This document shows, piece after piece, positions 28,335 to 36,799 of a DNA stretch of 64,000 nucleotides. The first letter of the stretch is position 1; the number at the start of each line of letters is the position of its first letter. The stretch lies in NCBI RefSeq assembly GCF_006715025.1, contig NZ_VFMK01000002.1:1-64000 (forward strand), read 5' to 3'. The position numbers and the translations under genes are program-made. The DNA is from Serratia fonticola (GTDB lineage: Bacteria; Pseudomonadota; Gammaproteobacteria; Enterobacterales; Enterobacteriaceae). The notes below the pieces were generated by a model. That model saw nothing but the letters and a program-made list of their open reading frames with translations, was not told the DNA's origin and did not search any database.

Positions 28335-28901
28335 TTACCCCGCAAAGGAGAGAGACACCAGAGTTTCGTTCTTTCCGGCGACAACAACTTCATTGAGATT
28401 GATCCGTTTAACAACGAACTCTGTACCCGGGATGCGATTCCCAGACTGCACAGTAACCTGGTTGCCGTTGCTAAGTGTCAGCACGGCTATGAAGCTTTTA
28501 CCCGTGCCAGTAATCTCAACAATTTGTGGTGGAACGGCATTTTGCTCCGCACCCTTGATCTCAGATTTGTTGTCATGAGAAGGCGGTGCTGGGTTGAAAG
28601 GCTGGTCCAGTGCACGGTCATAACCGTTCTTTTGCAGCTCATTTAGCGCCTTGGCCCTTGCCAACTGGGCCTCATACAACACCGTCTCAGCTTGTATGGC
28701 TTCCAGTTGGCCGAGATTTAACGCACGACCTGCTTCCGCGCGCGTGAATGTGGTTGGCTGAGGAATATCTGCTGGCGTTTCAGCCGAATGTGTAGCCGGC
28801 GGGGCCGGTGGTACGTCAGCAATAGGTGCGGCGAATGCACCGGATGCAATCAGCATTAGGCACAATGTCCAGAGAGTTACCCCGGATTTAACGGTTGGCA
28901 T
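28335..28901 (-). CDS. pilP: PilP pilus assembly protein
   Basis: This 188-residue protein has an N-terminal hydrophobic export segment (about residues 8-25), a proline-rich linker, a helical part and a C-terminal beta domain (about 125-188) with SNGNQVTVQSGNRIPGTEFVV, like the PilP family of R64-type pili. It overlaps the end of pilO by 14 bases. Confidence 0.87.
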   Translation of the reverse strand: MPTVKSGVTLWTLCLMLIASGAFAAPIADVPPAPPATHSAETPADIPQPTTFTRAEAGRALNLGQLEAIQAETVLYEAQLARAKALNELQKNGYDRALDQPFNPAPPSHDNKSEIKGAEQNAVPPQIVEITGTGKSFIAVLTLSNGNQVTVQSGNRIPGTEFVVKRINLNEVVVAGKNETLVSLSFAG

Positions 28902-30204
28902 ACAGAAGTCCCTCGATTGTGTATTCCAGACGGTTGTTTTTGAGTGTGGTTGTGATGCTAGACGCTCTTATCCCACTGCTGTTGAAGCGCGTTGGAGCAA
29001 ACAAACGATCAGGCGGAATATCGGTAATGAACGTAAAGCTGTAGGTTCGCCATGGCAGGTTTTGTACGTTGCCTTGCGTTAACTGGGTGCTCGCGTCCAT
29101 TTCGCTAAGGCGCAAACGGGCATTGATACGTTGGGCATAGCTGGTTAGATGCTGAATTTGCTGGTTACCAGGAAGCAGTGTTTCGGGTTTTTCAGGAGGA
29201 GAAAGCAACACCGGTAACGAAAAGGCGGCATCATCTGCGCTACCGGGAATATTAAACACGGGTTGAATGTCAGAGCCGTAGAGAACGGGTAACCGCAAGG
29301 CAAAATCCCCTACTGTGCCACCGGGCGGCAATGTATAGTGCAGCGTAATCTTACCGTCAGCATCGCACGTCGCTGTATTGAATACCCAGCCGGCAATAGA
29401 GATCTGTGCGTCTTTCCAAACGTGACTACAGGCATTTAACATTGGTGGGAAACGCGGTTGTATTGCCCAGGGTTTCAAGTTGTCAGCAGGAGCTTGCTTT
29501 TCCAATTGTTGCCTGGCCATCAGTGCAGCTTGAGCAACTGCGATGCGCGCCTCTTCTTGATGTGTCTCCCATACAGAATAACCAACATACCCTGCCGCCA
29601 GGGCCACTGCCGCAATACTCCAAAGCCACAGCGCCTGGGGATTATGGGTTTGGTATAGACGGGCTCGTCGCAAACCGATCTTGTTATCGATCAGGGCATA
29701 GAGCTCCTTGTCATCAACTTCTTTATCGGGAAAGAAGCCGCTCGGGGCATATATCGACCAATTTGCCGCTGGTGTGGCTGGTGTGGCTGGTGTGGGTGTG
29801 ATATCCAGAAAGTTGGACACCGCTGTTCGTATAGTAACCTCATCTCCCACAATATCGCCGAACGGAGAAAGCATGCCGTCACTGACAGCTACAAACCAGT
29901 ATTGTCCATTGGGCAATGGGAAAACGCCATAACACGCCTCCGGCAATGCCGGCAGCACAGCTAACGCCATCGATGCAAGTCTGCCACTTTTTCGGGTGGC
30001 TTTGTCTGTGATGATGGCAGTTCCCAGCAGGGTGCCTTGTGCCTGGTCGTCGCCGGTAGGTAACGAAGCCCAATGAGTCGCATGTGCTTCTTTCGCGCGC
30101 AAACGCATGTTGCGGCGCCCACGTAACGGCAGATATTGCCAGTGCAACCCAGCGACAAACCGGATATTCCCACGTTGTAGCGTATAGGTAGTCTGTTGTT
30201 TCAT
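28888..30204 (-). CDS. pilO: PilO bitopic pilus assembly protein
   Basis: This 438-residue protein has a cytoplasmic N-terminal domain of about 195 residues, one transmembrane segment (about 197-214) and a periplasmic C-terminal domain. It corresponds to R64 PilO (PilO2 family) and should link the platform with the secretin lipoprotein PilN. Three bases separate it from pilN. Confidence 0.88.
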   Translation of the reverse strand: MKQQTTYTLQRGNIRFVAGLHWQYLPLRGRRNMRLRAKEAHATHWASLPTGDDQAQGTLLGTAIITDKATRKSGRLASMALAVLPALPEACYGVFPLPNGQYWFVAVSDGMLSPFGDIVGDEVTIRTAVSNFLDITPTPATPATPAANWSIYAPSGFFPDKEVDDKELYALIDNKIGLRRARLYQTHNPQALWLWSIAAVALAAGYVGYSVWETHQEEARIAVAQAALMARQQLEKQAPADNLKPWAIQPRFPPMLNACSHVWKDAQISIAGWVFNTATCDADGKITLHYTLPPGGTVGDFALRLPVLYGSDIQPVFNIPGSADDAAFSLPVLLSPPEKPETLLPGNQQIQHLTSYAQRINARLRLSEMDASTQLTQGNVQNLPWRTYSFTFITDIPPDRLFAPTRFNSSGIRASSITTTLKNNRLEYTIEGLLYANR

Positions 30205-30207
30205 GGC

Positions 30208-31839
30208 TTATCCCAAAATGACCGGAGTGATAAGAATGACCAGCATGGTTTTGTTGTTTTCACCGTTGGCACCACCACCGAGTCCGAAGAAGCGGAAACT
30301 GCCGACACCCTGGCGGTTGGCGGTATTATTAAGAGACTGATAACCACTCAGCACCAACGTCTGGCCGGATTGCATAATGACGCGCTGGGTAAAGGTCTTG
30401 AGTCGCGTTTTCATGAGTTCGACCGAGGTGCTGTCACTTGTGAACGTGCGCATGGTCGGGTCATCCGACATATTGATTGCAAACTGCAGCTGCATTTTTG
30501 GCGACTGGGGCATCAGGAACGGCAGCACCGTCATATTGAAACCCGTCGTGATGGTCGATTTGGTGATGCTGCTCGATGAGCCGACGTTAGCCGTGTTCTC
30601 TGTAGTGACGTTCGAGGCATAATCCTGTTGTAGAGCAACTTGGATCGGCACAGCTGACAAGTTAGTGGTCATGCTTGAGGCTTCTGTCATCACGCTGACG
30701 TTCGCCTGCTCGGACAAGGCTTTGATAAAAGCCTTGGTACCAGCCCCTTTGCCATCAAGAATAGAAATACCGCCATTCAGGGCATCGGACGAAGCCCCGG
30801 TGAACGCATTGGTCAGAGATAACCCGACGCTGCCACTGTTGAATACGGCGTTCCAGTCAATGCCGTACTGATCCTGAGTACGTTTCTCAACGCTATAGAC
30901 CTGGACGTTGAGCACTACCTGCCGGTTGAGCTCGTTATTACGGTCATCCAAATAACGACCTATTTGCTCAAGCACGCGCGGTGTATCTGTAACAGTCAGT
31001 ACACCGGCGGACAAATTCATGCGCCCGGTGTCCGGCGTCAACATCGACTTGATGGTATTGGTGACGTCCTCGTACAGGCTCGACTTGATTTCCATCTCAG
31101 TCGCCTGTGAGGTATTGGAGTCGCCACTGAGCCCACCGCCGCTGCTGTCGCCCGTCGCCCCCATCGATGAGGTGGTGCCACTCACGGTTTTTGAGCCAAA
31201 GCTCGCCTTACTGTCCATAAACATGACCGGGAACGTCCGGGTGTCGAGATAGAAAATGGCGATCCGGCCTTGCTCATAACGCCATGACAATCCCAGGCGA
31301 GTGGTGACATTGTCGAGCAAACCGCCCAACTCCCCCTGCCAGAACACGCCCCTGAGTGAAGTACCACCGGTAACAGCCGGTGCAGCTCGGGCGGGTGAGC
31401 CACCTAACGCAGCCAAAGGCACCATCCCATTCGGATCTGGCGCCGGAACGGGGCCACTGAGTTGCTCAGTTTTGCCACCTGTCGGTGCCAATATGGCCTG
31501 CGCATCGGGTGTCACCACCACCGGCAACCGGCAACGTTTACTGATAAAGGCGCTAACTTCCGCCAGCGTGATACTCCCAGGCCGATTGATAGCCACAGCA
31601 CAAGGTGGCAGTAAGTTATTGCCGCCTGACTGGGTATTTAACGGGTAAGGGTTGATCCATTGAGAGGTCAGATCACGTACCACAGAACCCTTTTTAAGGG
31701 CATTCAGATGCTTGTCTGCCTGTTTTTCGTCTTGCGAGACCGTGCTGTCGATCTTGTCGATGCGCTCAAGCGGCGCACAGCCGGAAAGCAGCAAACACAA
31801 TGTTGCCGCCAGCCCGGTTAAGGGGAGGTGTTTTTTCAT
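30208..31839 (-). CDS. pilN: PilN secretin lipoprotein
   Basis: This 543-residue protein has a lipoprotein signal ending LLLSGC (cysteine 21), an N-domain (about residues 170-220), and a C-terminal secretin domain with QVVLNVQVYSVEKRTQDQYGIDW and LSGYQSLNNTANRQGVG. It forms the outer-membrane ring for the thin pilus. A serine/glycine-rich insert lies near residues 220-245. Confidence 0.92.
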   Translation of the reverse strand: MKKHLPLTGLAATLCLLLSGCAPLERIDKIDSTVSQDEKQADKHLNALKKGSVVRDLTSQWINPYPLNTQSGGNNLLPPCAVAINRPGSITLAEVSAFISKRCRLPVVVTPDAQAILAPTGGKTEQLSGPVPAPDPNGMVPLAALGGSPARAAPAVTGGTSLRGVFWQGELGGLLDNVTTRLGLSWRYEQGRIAIFYLDTRTFPVMFMDSKASFGSKTVSGTTSSMGATGDSSGGGLSGDSNTSQATEMEIKSSLYEDVTNTIKSMLTPDTGRMNLSAGVLTVTDTPRVLEQIGRYLDDRNNELNRQVVLNVQVYSVEKRTQDQYGIDWNAVFNSGSVGLSLTNAFTGASSDALNGGISILDGKGAGTKAFIKALSEQANVSVMTEASSMTTNLSAVPIQVALQQDYASNVTTENTANVGSSSSITKSTITTGFNMTVLPFLMPQSPKMQLQFAINMSDDPTMRTFTSDSTSVELMKTRLKTFTQRVIMQSGQTLVLSGYQSLNNTANRQGVGSFRFFGLGGGANGENNKTMLVILITPVILG

Positions 31840-31863
31840 TTTTAACCTTACGGTGAGGAGAGA

Positions 31864-32289
31864 TTAGTTGAGGTACACCAGGCTGCCGTCAGCAATGCTG
31901 GCAGGTACGTTAACTTGCATGTCATTGCCCAAGCTGTCGATCAGACGTCTTCCTACGACCTTTCCAACCAGCGCTGAATGCTGGCTCTGTGCTAACAATG
32001 CGGACATCAGCCCCGGCTGATCCGGTTGGTAGACATAAACACGGTCAGCCTGCAGCACATTGTGTAATTCAGGTAGGGATGACCAGCCGAAGGCACTGTC
32101 GGGGATAACGCCGTCTTTTTGAGCAGGGTTTTTATAGCGCCAGTCATTGATATCATTGATATAACGAACGGTTTGAATAGCGCGTTGGCTCAGAGTGCTA
32201 TCTTGCATCTGCGCTCCTGTTTGATCATGCGCTGGTATGTTGACCCAGACAAGGAGCCCTAGAAATACCGAGAACAACCAGTAAATCAT
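31864..32289 (-). CDS. pilM: PilM pilus assembly protein
   Basis: The ATG at 32289 overlaps the stop of the small upstream gene by four bases and gives 141 residues, near the length of R64 PilM. An N-terminal hydrophobic segment (MIYWLFSVFLGLLVWV) precedes a pilin-like periplasmic part with YINDINDWRYKNP. It is not related to the actin-like PilM of type IVa pili. Confidence 0.85.
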   Translation of the reverse strand: MIYWLFSVFLGLLVWVNIPAHDQTGAQMQDSTLSQRAIQTVRYINDINDWRYKNPAQKDGVIPDSAFGWSSLPELHNVLQADRVYVYQPDQPGLMSALLAQSQHSALVGKVVGRRLIDSLGNDMQVNVPASIADGSLVYLN

Positions 32290-32369
32290 CGCACAACTCC
32301 CCAAATCAGAATCCAGAACACAGCGCACAGAACTATCACGCCGATGTTCACTTTGCCGCGATCACTCAT
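32286..32369 (-). CDS. 27-residue single-span membrane peptide gene between pilL and pilM
   Basis: Starting at ATG 32367-32369, the frame encodes a 27-residue peptide beginning MSDRGKVNIG, followed by one hydrophobic span (VIVLCAVFWILIWGVV) and a final arginine. A strong GGAGG site lies six bases upstream of the ATG, and the TGA overlaps the pilM ATG by four bases. These two signals support translation and coupling to pilM. It may be a small accessory subunit of the pilus base; this is inference. Confidence 0.75.
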   Translation of the reverse strand: MSDRGKVNIGVIVLCAVFWILIWGVVR

Positions 32370-32441
32370 TCGTACCTCCAGAAATTAAGGCTGCGAAAGC
32401 AACCTCTTGAACAGAGGGAGATGAAACCTACTGAATGGCCC

Positions 32442-33416
32442 TCAGTGGATTTCCTTGTCGTCAACAGAAATGACACACTGAGCATTGCGAATGCCGGCAT
32501 ACAATGGCACTTTCGCCGTACCGTACAAGGTAAACAGGCTATTCAACGCATCGCGGAAACTCCCTTCAAACTTGAGGGGGGCATCGATACGGTAATTTAC
32601 TGATGTCAGCCAAGCGACAGTCCAATTACCCACGCCGGGTGTAGAACACTTCTCAGCAGATGCCCAACTGAACAGAACATCTTTTAGTGTACTGCCTGTC
32701 TCAATACGCCAGATCTGTGGAACAGGGAGCACTTTTGATTCAGGTGGTGCTTTTGTGGTTGGTGTGCTAGGCACCGATGTGATCTGTTTCTCCTGATTCT
32801 GTGAATTACTGAATGGATTACGAGGGGAAGTGGTAACTGGTGATGTGTTTATTGCATTCTTCGTTTTGACAATAGATGGTTTACTTGCAGTGGAGAACTC
32901 CGGTGTTTTGTATGCGACTGATACCTGTTTTTTAGGCCAGTCAATCATCGCTACCCAACCATATTGTCGCAACAGGCTGTCAAGTATGTATGGCCACTGA
33001 TCGTTAGCCACCAGGCTTATTCGCTGCTTAAATTCATTCTTGAGATTTTCTGAGATAACAACATTCCAGCCTGACGGGACAATCTTATAAAGCATTTGCT
33101 CCATCTGAAGATCTTTTGAATTTACGGTGACCAATTTAAACGGTTCTGGAGAGCCCAGCGATTTGATGTTGGTCAACCCACGTAAACTGCCTGGCGAAAT
33201 ATTTTTCACCGGAGTTATTGCTGTAGGTAAACGGACTGGTTGAACAGTTGCGCTGGCTTGCTGCAGGCTTTTTTGCGCAAGCTCAATACGCTTTAAGTTA
33301 GTACTTATTTGCGTATCCACGAATTGTTGGGCATCACTGACAACCGGCCGATGACCTGGCAAGCTACAGCCACCCAGTAATACGGGAAGCAGCATGGAAG
33401 TGTGAATTATTTTCAT
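32442..33416 (-). CDS. pilL: PilL-like lipoprotein with TcpQ-type C-terminal domain
   Basis: The ATG at 33416 (324 residues) begins the lipoprotein signal MKIIHTSMLLPVLLGGC; an in-frame ATG three codons earlier is possible. The first part (about residues 85-180) resembles a secretin-type N-domain, then a serine/threonine/proline-rich linker, then a TcpQ-like C-terminal domain (about 235-324) with WRIETGSTLKDVLFSWASAE. PilL is thought to help position the secretin. The gene has lower GC than pilN-pilR. Confidence 0.85.
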   Translation of the reverse strand: MKIIHTSMLLPVLLGGCSLPGHRPVVSDAQQFVDTQISTNLKRIELAQKSLQQASATVQPVRLPTAITPVKNISPGSLRGLTNIKSLGSPEPFKLVTVNSKDLQMEQMLYKIVPSGWNVVISENLKNEFKQRISLVANDQWPYILDSLLRQYGWVAMIDWPKKQVSVAYKTPEFSTASKPSIVKTKNAINTSPVTTSPRNPFSNSQNQEKQITSVPSTPTTKAPPESKVLPVPQIWRIETGSTLKDVLFSWASAEKCSTPGVGNWTVAWLTSVNYRIDAPLKFEGSFRDALNSLFTLYGTAKVPLYAGIRNAQCVISVDDKEIH

Positions 33417-33460
33417 AGGTATCATCGGGTAATGGCTCGACCGTGTCGTGCGATGGGATT

Positions 33461-33661
33461 CTAAATGAGATATTCTTGTTGAAATTCAGCTATTTGCTCC
33501 TCAGCTTCATCGATTAAATTTCGTAGAGAAGACAGTTTACTAAGTGGCATTGTCTCTGGGGCTTTAGCTCGGATCCTGCAGGCTCGTTTGAATTCGGTTA
33601 TCCGGGCCGCCCGCCGGATCTGTAACTCTCGTAGATCTTTTCCAGTGATCGTGAGGCACAT
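33461..33661 (-). CDS. Small coiled-coil protein upstream of pilL
   Basis: This 66-residue protein is rich in arginine in the first half and ends in a helical LSSLRNLIDEAEEQIAEFQQEYLI, which should form an amphipathic helix or coiled coil. A GAGGA site stands seven bases before the ATG. R64 has pilI, pilJ and pilK before pilL, but I see no convincing likeness to them. Function unknown. Confidence 0.6.
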   Translation of the reverse strand: MCLTITGKDLRELQIRRAARITEFKRACRIRAKAPETMPLSKLSSLRNLIDEAEEQIAEFQQEYLI

Positions 33662-33712
33662 AGGAGATTCCTCAAGTTGATGTTTAGTTCAAGCAGATGG
33701 CATGTTGTTTTG

Positions 33713-34411
33713 TCAGTGATAACTTACCTTTCCTGTTGAACTGTGTGGTGGCCGCCAGATATCGTTTCTTCTGGGGCTCCATTCATTAGGAGCCAGTGAA
33801 GTGGTACCAATATGTAATGTGCGAACGTGACGACGGTTATCCAGCGCCAGTTCAATATCGGCCACTACAACTTGAAATCCTCCCGCGTGAAATATCTTTT
33901 CCACGTCTTCGCTTGCATCTCCAGTGCTATTTAACAACAATTGGAAAGTTACAGGTTGCACCATATCTCCCGTATGTTGAAATGCTGTTTCCGTGCGCGT
34001 CAACTGCAATGCATGTTGACGCCGATCCCGCCGACGTTGCATCAATTCCATTGTGATGTTTTCCGGAAATCGACAGACAACAAGACGCCAGCCTTTTTGC
34101 ATCAGGACATTCAGGGCAGAACGAAAACGGAACAGATCGCAGTGTTCCGCGGCGGAAGCATGGTTCATCAGTAGGCTTAGGGTTCTATCGACTGGTACGG
34201 ATTTGTCTGTGGTATTCAGTAGCTGGCGTAACGAGGTGAACTCGGCGTTCATCCCTTGAAAGCTCGGTTTACTCCGTGCTTCATCAAGCCAGTTTGAGAT
34301 AAAACGTCGACGTACGGTTTCCGAAGTGAAGGGTGTCTCCTGTTCGGCAGTGCGTAGGGCGACGAGAATACACCATAGAAGATGGTGAACGGAATTATCT
34401 GCGGAGTACAA
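33713..34411 (-). CDS. DUF2913-like protein in the TraC position
   Basis: This 232-residue soluble protein has an N-terminus (VHHLLWCILVALRTAEQE, then FISNWLDEARSKPSFQGM) that resembles DUF2913 proteins. R64 has a regulatory gene, traC, after the NusG-like traB near pil. The location suggests a similar role but the sequence alone does not prove it. A terminator and a long inverted repeat lie between it and the NusG-like gene, so its expression may depend on antitermination. Confidence 0.6.
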   Translation of the reverse strand: MYSADNSVHHLLWCILVALRTAEQETPFTSETVRRRFISNWLDEARSKPSFQGMNAEFTSLRQLLNTTDKSVPVDRTLSLLMNHASAAEHCDLFRFRSALNVLMQKGWRLVVCRFPENITMELMQRRRDRRQHALQLTRTETAFQHTGDMVQPVTFQLLLNSTGDASEDVEKIFHAGGFQVVVADIELALDNRRHVRTLHIGTTSLAPNEWSPRRNDIWRPPHSSTGKVSYH

Positions 34412-34449
34412 AGGGTGATCTCCTTTTATTTATCAGTTACCGAATGCTT

Positions 34450-34538
34450 GTAATGGTGTCTGTATCAACCTCAGCGAGAAGGAGAACCGGCTATAGGAGC
34501 GGGGATGCCCATGGCTGGACCGGTTCAGACACCATTAC
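34450..34538. promoter_or_regulatory. Long inverted repeat in the leader before the DUF2913-like gene
   Basis: GTAATGGTGTCTG (34450-34462) and CAGACACCATTAC (34526-34538) are perfect 13-bp inverted repeats 63 bases apart. The spacer holds a second smaller pair, AACCGG and CCGGTT. In RNA this would be a long stem with an internal loop. It lies between the NusG-like gene and the next gene of the leftward operon, so a role as a control leader is likely. Confidence 0.65.
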
Positions 34539-34570
34539 TGGAATCCGGTAGTATATAATTGATAAAAAAG

Positions 34571-34595
34571 AACCCGGCTCAAATAAGGCCGGGTT
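34571..34595 (-). terminator. Intrinsic terminator after the NusG-like gene
   Basis: AACCCGGC and GCCGGGTT pair around a nine-base loop, and the leftward transcript continues with CTTTTTTATC. It is 25 bases after the NusG-like stop and inside the presumed pil-tra operon, so it may be a regulated attenuator. Confidence 0.85.
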
Positions 34596-34620
34596 AACTG
34601 GAATATGCTGCGGGTTGTCA

Positions 34621-35133
34621 TCAAAACCCCAGCAAACTGGGCTCGAATACCAGCTTCATTAACAGTGCTACTCTCGACACTGGGCGGGAATCCTGTTCCA
34701 TACGTAGGAGATACTGGTACTGGGTTGTTGTTAGCCATGTATGGGATGCTGCTTCTAACTCATCCCGGGCCTCGGGATTAAGGGTGGGGTCAGGATGAAG
34801 TTTCATCAACCCTTCAACTACTGAGGCGCGAAGTGGTGCAATTTGTGAGCCATTCATAACAAAGCTACAGAAAGCTGAGTGCCGGCGGATTTTATCAACG
34901 GTCTGGGTTGCCAGATTTGCCTTAAGAAAAAAATAGCCAGGGAACAGCGGTAAAATGTGTTTACGTGAGCAGTTAATTTTGTCGGCGCGACGGATGGTTC
35001 TTATTGTCAGTGGTGTCCAGGGTGTTATGTGTTGATCACTGAGCCAGTCAAAAAGTCTTTCGCGGTTTTTACCGCCGGTAATGTACTGTGCCAGATACCA
35101 GCATTGTCCGTTAAGTTCATCAATATCCATCAT
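34621..35133 (-). CDS. traB: NusG/RfaH-like antitermination factor (TraB/ActX type)
   Basis: The ATG at 35133 or the next one at 35130 gives about 170 residues; GCGAGAG precedes them, and the longer frame to 35226 has no support. The NGN domain is clear: CWYLAQYITGGKNRERLFDWL, then HILPLFPGYFFLKA and SFVMNGSQIAPLRASVVEGLM. A typical KOW domain is not obvious in the last 60 residues. Specialised NusG paralogues such as R64 TraB and ActX promote transcription of long plasmid transfer operons. It is first in the leftward operon, just before an intrinsic terminator. Confidence 0.85.
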   Translation of the reverse strand: MMDIDELNGQCWYLAQYITGGKNRERLFDWLSDQHITPWTPLTIRTIRRADKINCSRKHILPLFPGYFFLKANLATQTVDKIRRHSAFCSFVMNGSQIAPLRASVVEGLMKLHPDPTLNPEARDELEAASHTWLTTTQYQYLLRMEQDSRPVSRVALLMKLVFEPSLLGF

Positions 35134-35313
35134 GCTCTCGCCCGAACTGATCCCCCTGAGGGTCATTCTGTATCCGACAGGGGTCGAATACACTGGGCGA
35201 TAACGCTGAAACAGTGGCTGTCTCACTCAGCCCCCTGCAATTCAGACAGCGGCATCGCTCAGTCTATTCTTGTTCAAGTTGGTCCTCTTGGCGGTAGGAC
35301 ACATGCACAGTGG

Positions 35314-35341
35314 ATATTAACACGAAAATACATAATATCAA
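35314..35341 (-). promoter_or_regulatory. Candidate leftward promoter for the regulator-pil-tra operon
   Basis: On the minus strand a TTGATA -35 (35336-35341) and TAATAT -10 (35314-35319) are 16 bases apart. The transcript would have a leader of about 170 bases before the NusG-like ATG. Predicted from consensus only. Confidence 0.45.
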
Positions 35342-35364
35342 GTGTTTTGAAATCCAAACATTTC

Positions 35365-35409
35365 AGGTGATGCTACTGCGTAATATGGATCACCTTTTGC
35401 TTATGGTGA
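35365..35409. promoter_or_regulatory. Candidate XRE operator cluster
   Basis: AGGTGAT and ATCACCT face each other across an 18-base spacer (about 35365-35395), and a further GGTGA lies at 35405-35409, where it also serves as the ribosome site of the XRE gene. The position suggests autoregulation and possible control of the divergent leftward promoter. Confidence 0.45.
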
Positions 35410-35415
35410 ATCTAT

Positions 35416-35793
35416 ATGGTACCCAAACGCTTGAAGGAAGCCCGAGAAGCTGCTGGGCTTACCCAGAAACAACTGGCCGAATTAGTGGCTATCGAAGGCG
35501 TTAACCTCACGTCTAGGATATCTAACTATGAAGTAGGACGATTTACTCCCTCTTTTGACTTCGTTGTTCGTGTAGCTAAAGCTCTTAATTATCCTGAGTA
35601 CTACTTTTATGTAGTAGACGACGATGTTGCTGAGTTATTGCTGCAGCATCATCAATCTGCAGGTTCGATGCCGTTATTTGCACATTCACCTGAATACATG
35701 AACCGAGATAGCAAAAAATACAAAGCTTCATTAGAAGAGGCTCTAGGCATGGCAGAACGACTCACTTCATATATTAAAAAATCGGTAAAGTAA
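35416..35793 (+). CDS. XRE-family helix-turn-helix regulator
   Basis: This 125-residue protein has an N-terminal HTH_3 domain (about residues 3-60): RLKEAREAAGLTQKQLAEL, then ISNYEVGRFTPSFDFVVRVAKAL. The C-terminal half (about 70-125) is probably for dimerisation. The gene is transcribed away from the transfer operon, and half-site motifs lie in the shared control region. It probably sets expression of itself and perhaps of pil-tra. Confidence 0.88.
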   Translation: MVPKRLKEAREAAGLTQKQLAELVAIEGVNLTSRISNYEVGRFTPSFDFVVRVAKALNYPEYYFYVVDDDVAELLLQHHQSAGSMPLFAHSPEYMNRDSKKYKASLEEALGMAERLTSYIKKSVK

Positions 35794-36101
35794 AAATTTG
35801 ATTTAATATCTCTCATCTTGGCGGTACTAAGAGATATAAATGACAGTCAAGTCAAGGGTGAGAAAAATATTCGCATAAAATATATAGTAAATACAGACCC
35901 CTGCAGGGGTCAAAATGTTAAAATTGCTTGTAGTAGCTAGCGCTCCAGTTAGAAATAGTATTATTTTTAGCCTGAGCGTCTATATTTTAATCTACTATGT
36001 ATTTAGTGGTTAAAATATGAGCTGAAGAATTTTTTGCTATTTTTTTAAATTAATTTAAATTTAAATAAAATTTAATTTAAAACTAAAAAATTTACATAAG
36101 T
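35794..36101. other. AT-rich gap with a 16-bp perfect palindrome
   Basis: No credible gene is seen. GACCCCTGCAGGGGTC at 35896-35911 is a perfect palindrome followed by AAAATGTTAAAA and could end the XRE transcript or serve as an operator. The 11-mer TCTTGGCGGTA at 35816-35826 repeats one at 35285-35295. The rest is mainly A/T runs. Confidence 0.6.
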
Positions 36102-36125
36102 ACTCCTCATAAAATAATGAGGAGT
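36102..36125 (-). terminator. Terminator of the LuxR-like gene
   Basis: ACTCCTCAT and ATGAGGAGT pair around a six-base loop. Read leftward it is followed at short distance by AAATTTTTTAG. It is 27 bases past the LuxR-like stop. Confidence 0.7.
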
Positions 36126-36151
36126 GCTGTAGTCAATGCTGTTTGATTAAA

Positions 36152-36445
36152 TTATGGCCTATTGGCCATGGTCTCATAGTATTTTTGAGGAAAATCATCT
36201 GGTGCCATCATTGCAGTGTAGGTTCGTGAGTGATAGATAATTCTGACTGTTTCTAGCTTATCTACATTTAAGTTTTCTTTTATCCTTCTTAAGGATAGTT
36301 TAACTGCATTTTTAGAACATTTTAAAATGTCAGCGATGCCCTCACTGTTAGAACCGAAAGCATAATACATCAACACCTGAAACTGAGATTCGGTCAGTTC
36401 CGGGAACATGAGACGTTGTTTCCAGAGAGTTTCTAAATTCAGCAT
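36152..36445 (-). CDS. LuxR/GerE-type helix-turn-helix protein
   Basis: This 97-residue protein consists mostly of a GerE-type domain (about residues 15-72): LTESQFQVLMYYAFGSNSEGIADIL, then KNAVKLSLRRIKENLNV. No receiver or ligand domain precedes it, so it is a lone DNA-binding unit. Placed between the XRE gene and the repA region, it may control transfer or replication genes. AT-rich like its surroundings. Confidence 0.8.
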   Translation of the reverse strand: MLNLETLWKQRLMFPELTESQFQVLMYYAFGSNSEGIADILKCSKNAVKLSLRRIKENLNVDKLETVRIIYHSRTYTAMMAPDDFPQKYYETMANRP

Positions 36446-36627
36446 GATATACCCCTTATTTTGTGGAATAATGTAAGGCGCTGGGGTTGTGTTTTAAAAT
36501 AATAATCCAAAAAATGTCAAATTAAAGTATATCTATACTAGTCGGCTAATGATCACTGACGGTACATACCTACAAGCTATTTTAGATGATTCGTACATAT
36601 GTTCCGGTAGTGAACTGGCTGAGCACT

Positions 36628-36698
36628 CCTCACCAGTTAAGCCAGTTAGCCGTTAAGGTAAAGGCCGCTCTTTACGGCGGCTTAGTTCCCTGGTGAGG
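36628..36698. repeat. Layered inverted repeat upstream of the RHH gene
   Basis: CCTCACCAG (36628-36636) and CTGGTGAGG (36690-36698) are perfect inverted repeats. Inside them GTAAAG and CTTTAC form a second pair around GCCGCT. In RNA or single-stranded DNA this folds into a long hairpin. Its role is unknown. The rest of 36446-36799 holds no gene that I can support. Confidence 0.55.
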
Positions 36699-36711
36699 CC
36701 GTATACTATAT

Positions 36712-36727
36712 GACACTATATAGTGTC
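36712..36727. promoter_or_regulatory. Palindromic operator before the RHH gene
   Basis: GACACTATATAGTGTC is a perfect 16-bp palindrome about 70 bases upstream of the RHH start. Ribbon-helix-helix dimers often bind such short palindromes, so it is the likely site of autorepression. Confidence 0.6.
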
Positions 36728-36799
36728 TATCTTCAACCACTTTATTCTATTTCGTTGCTATTTACACTACCAGTTCATTTAGTTACGGATAGGTATCCT

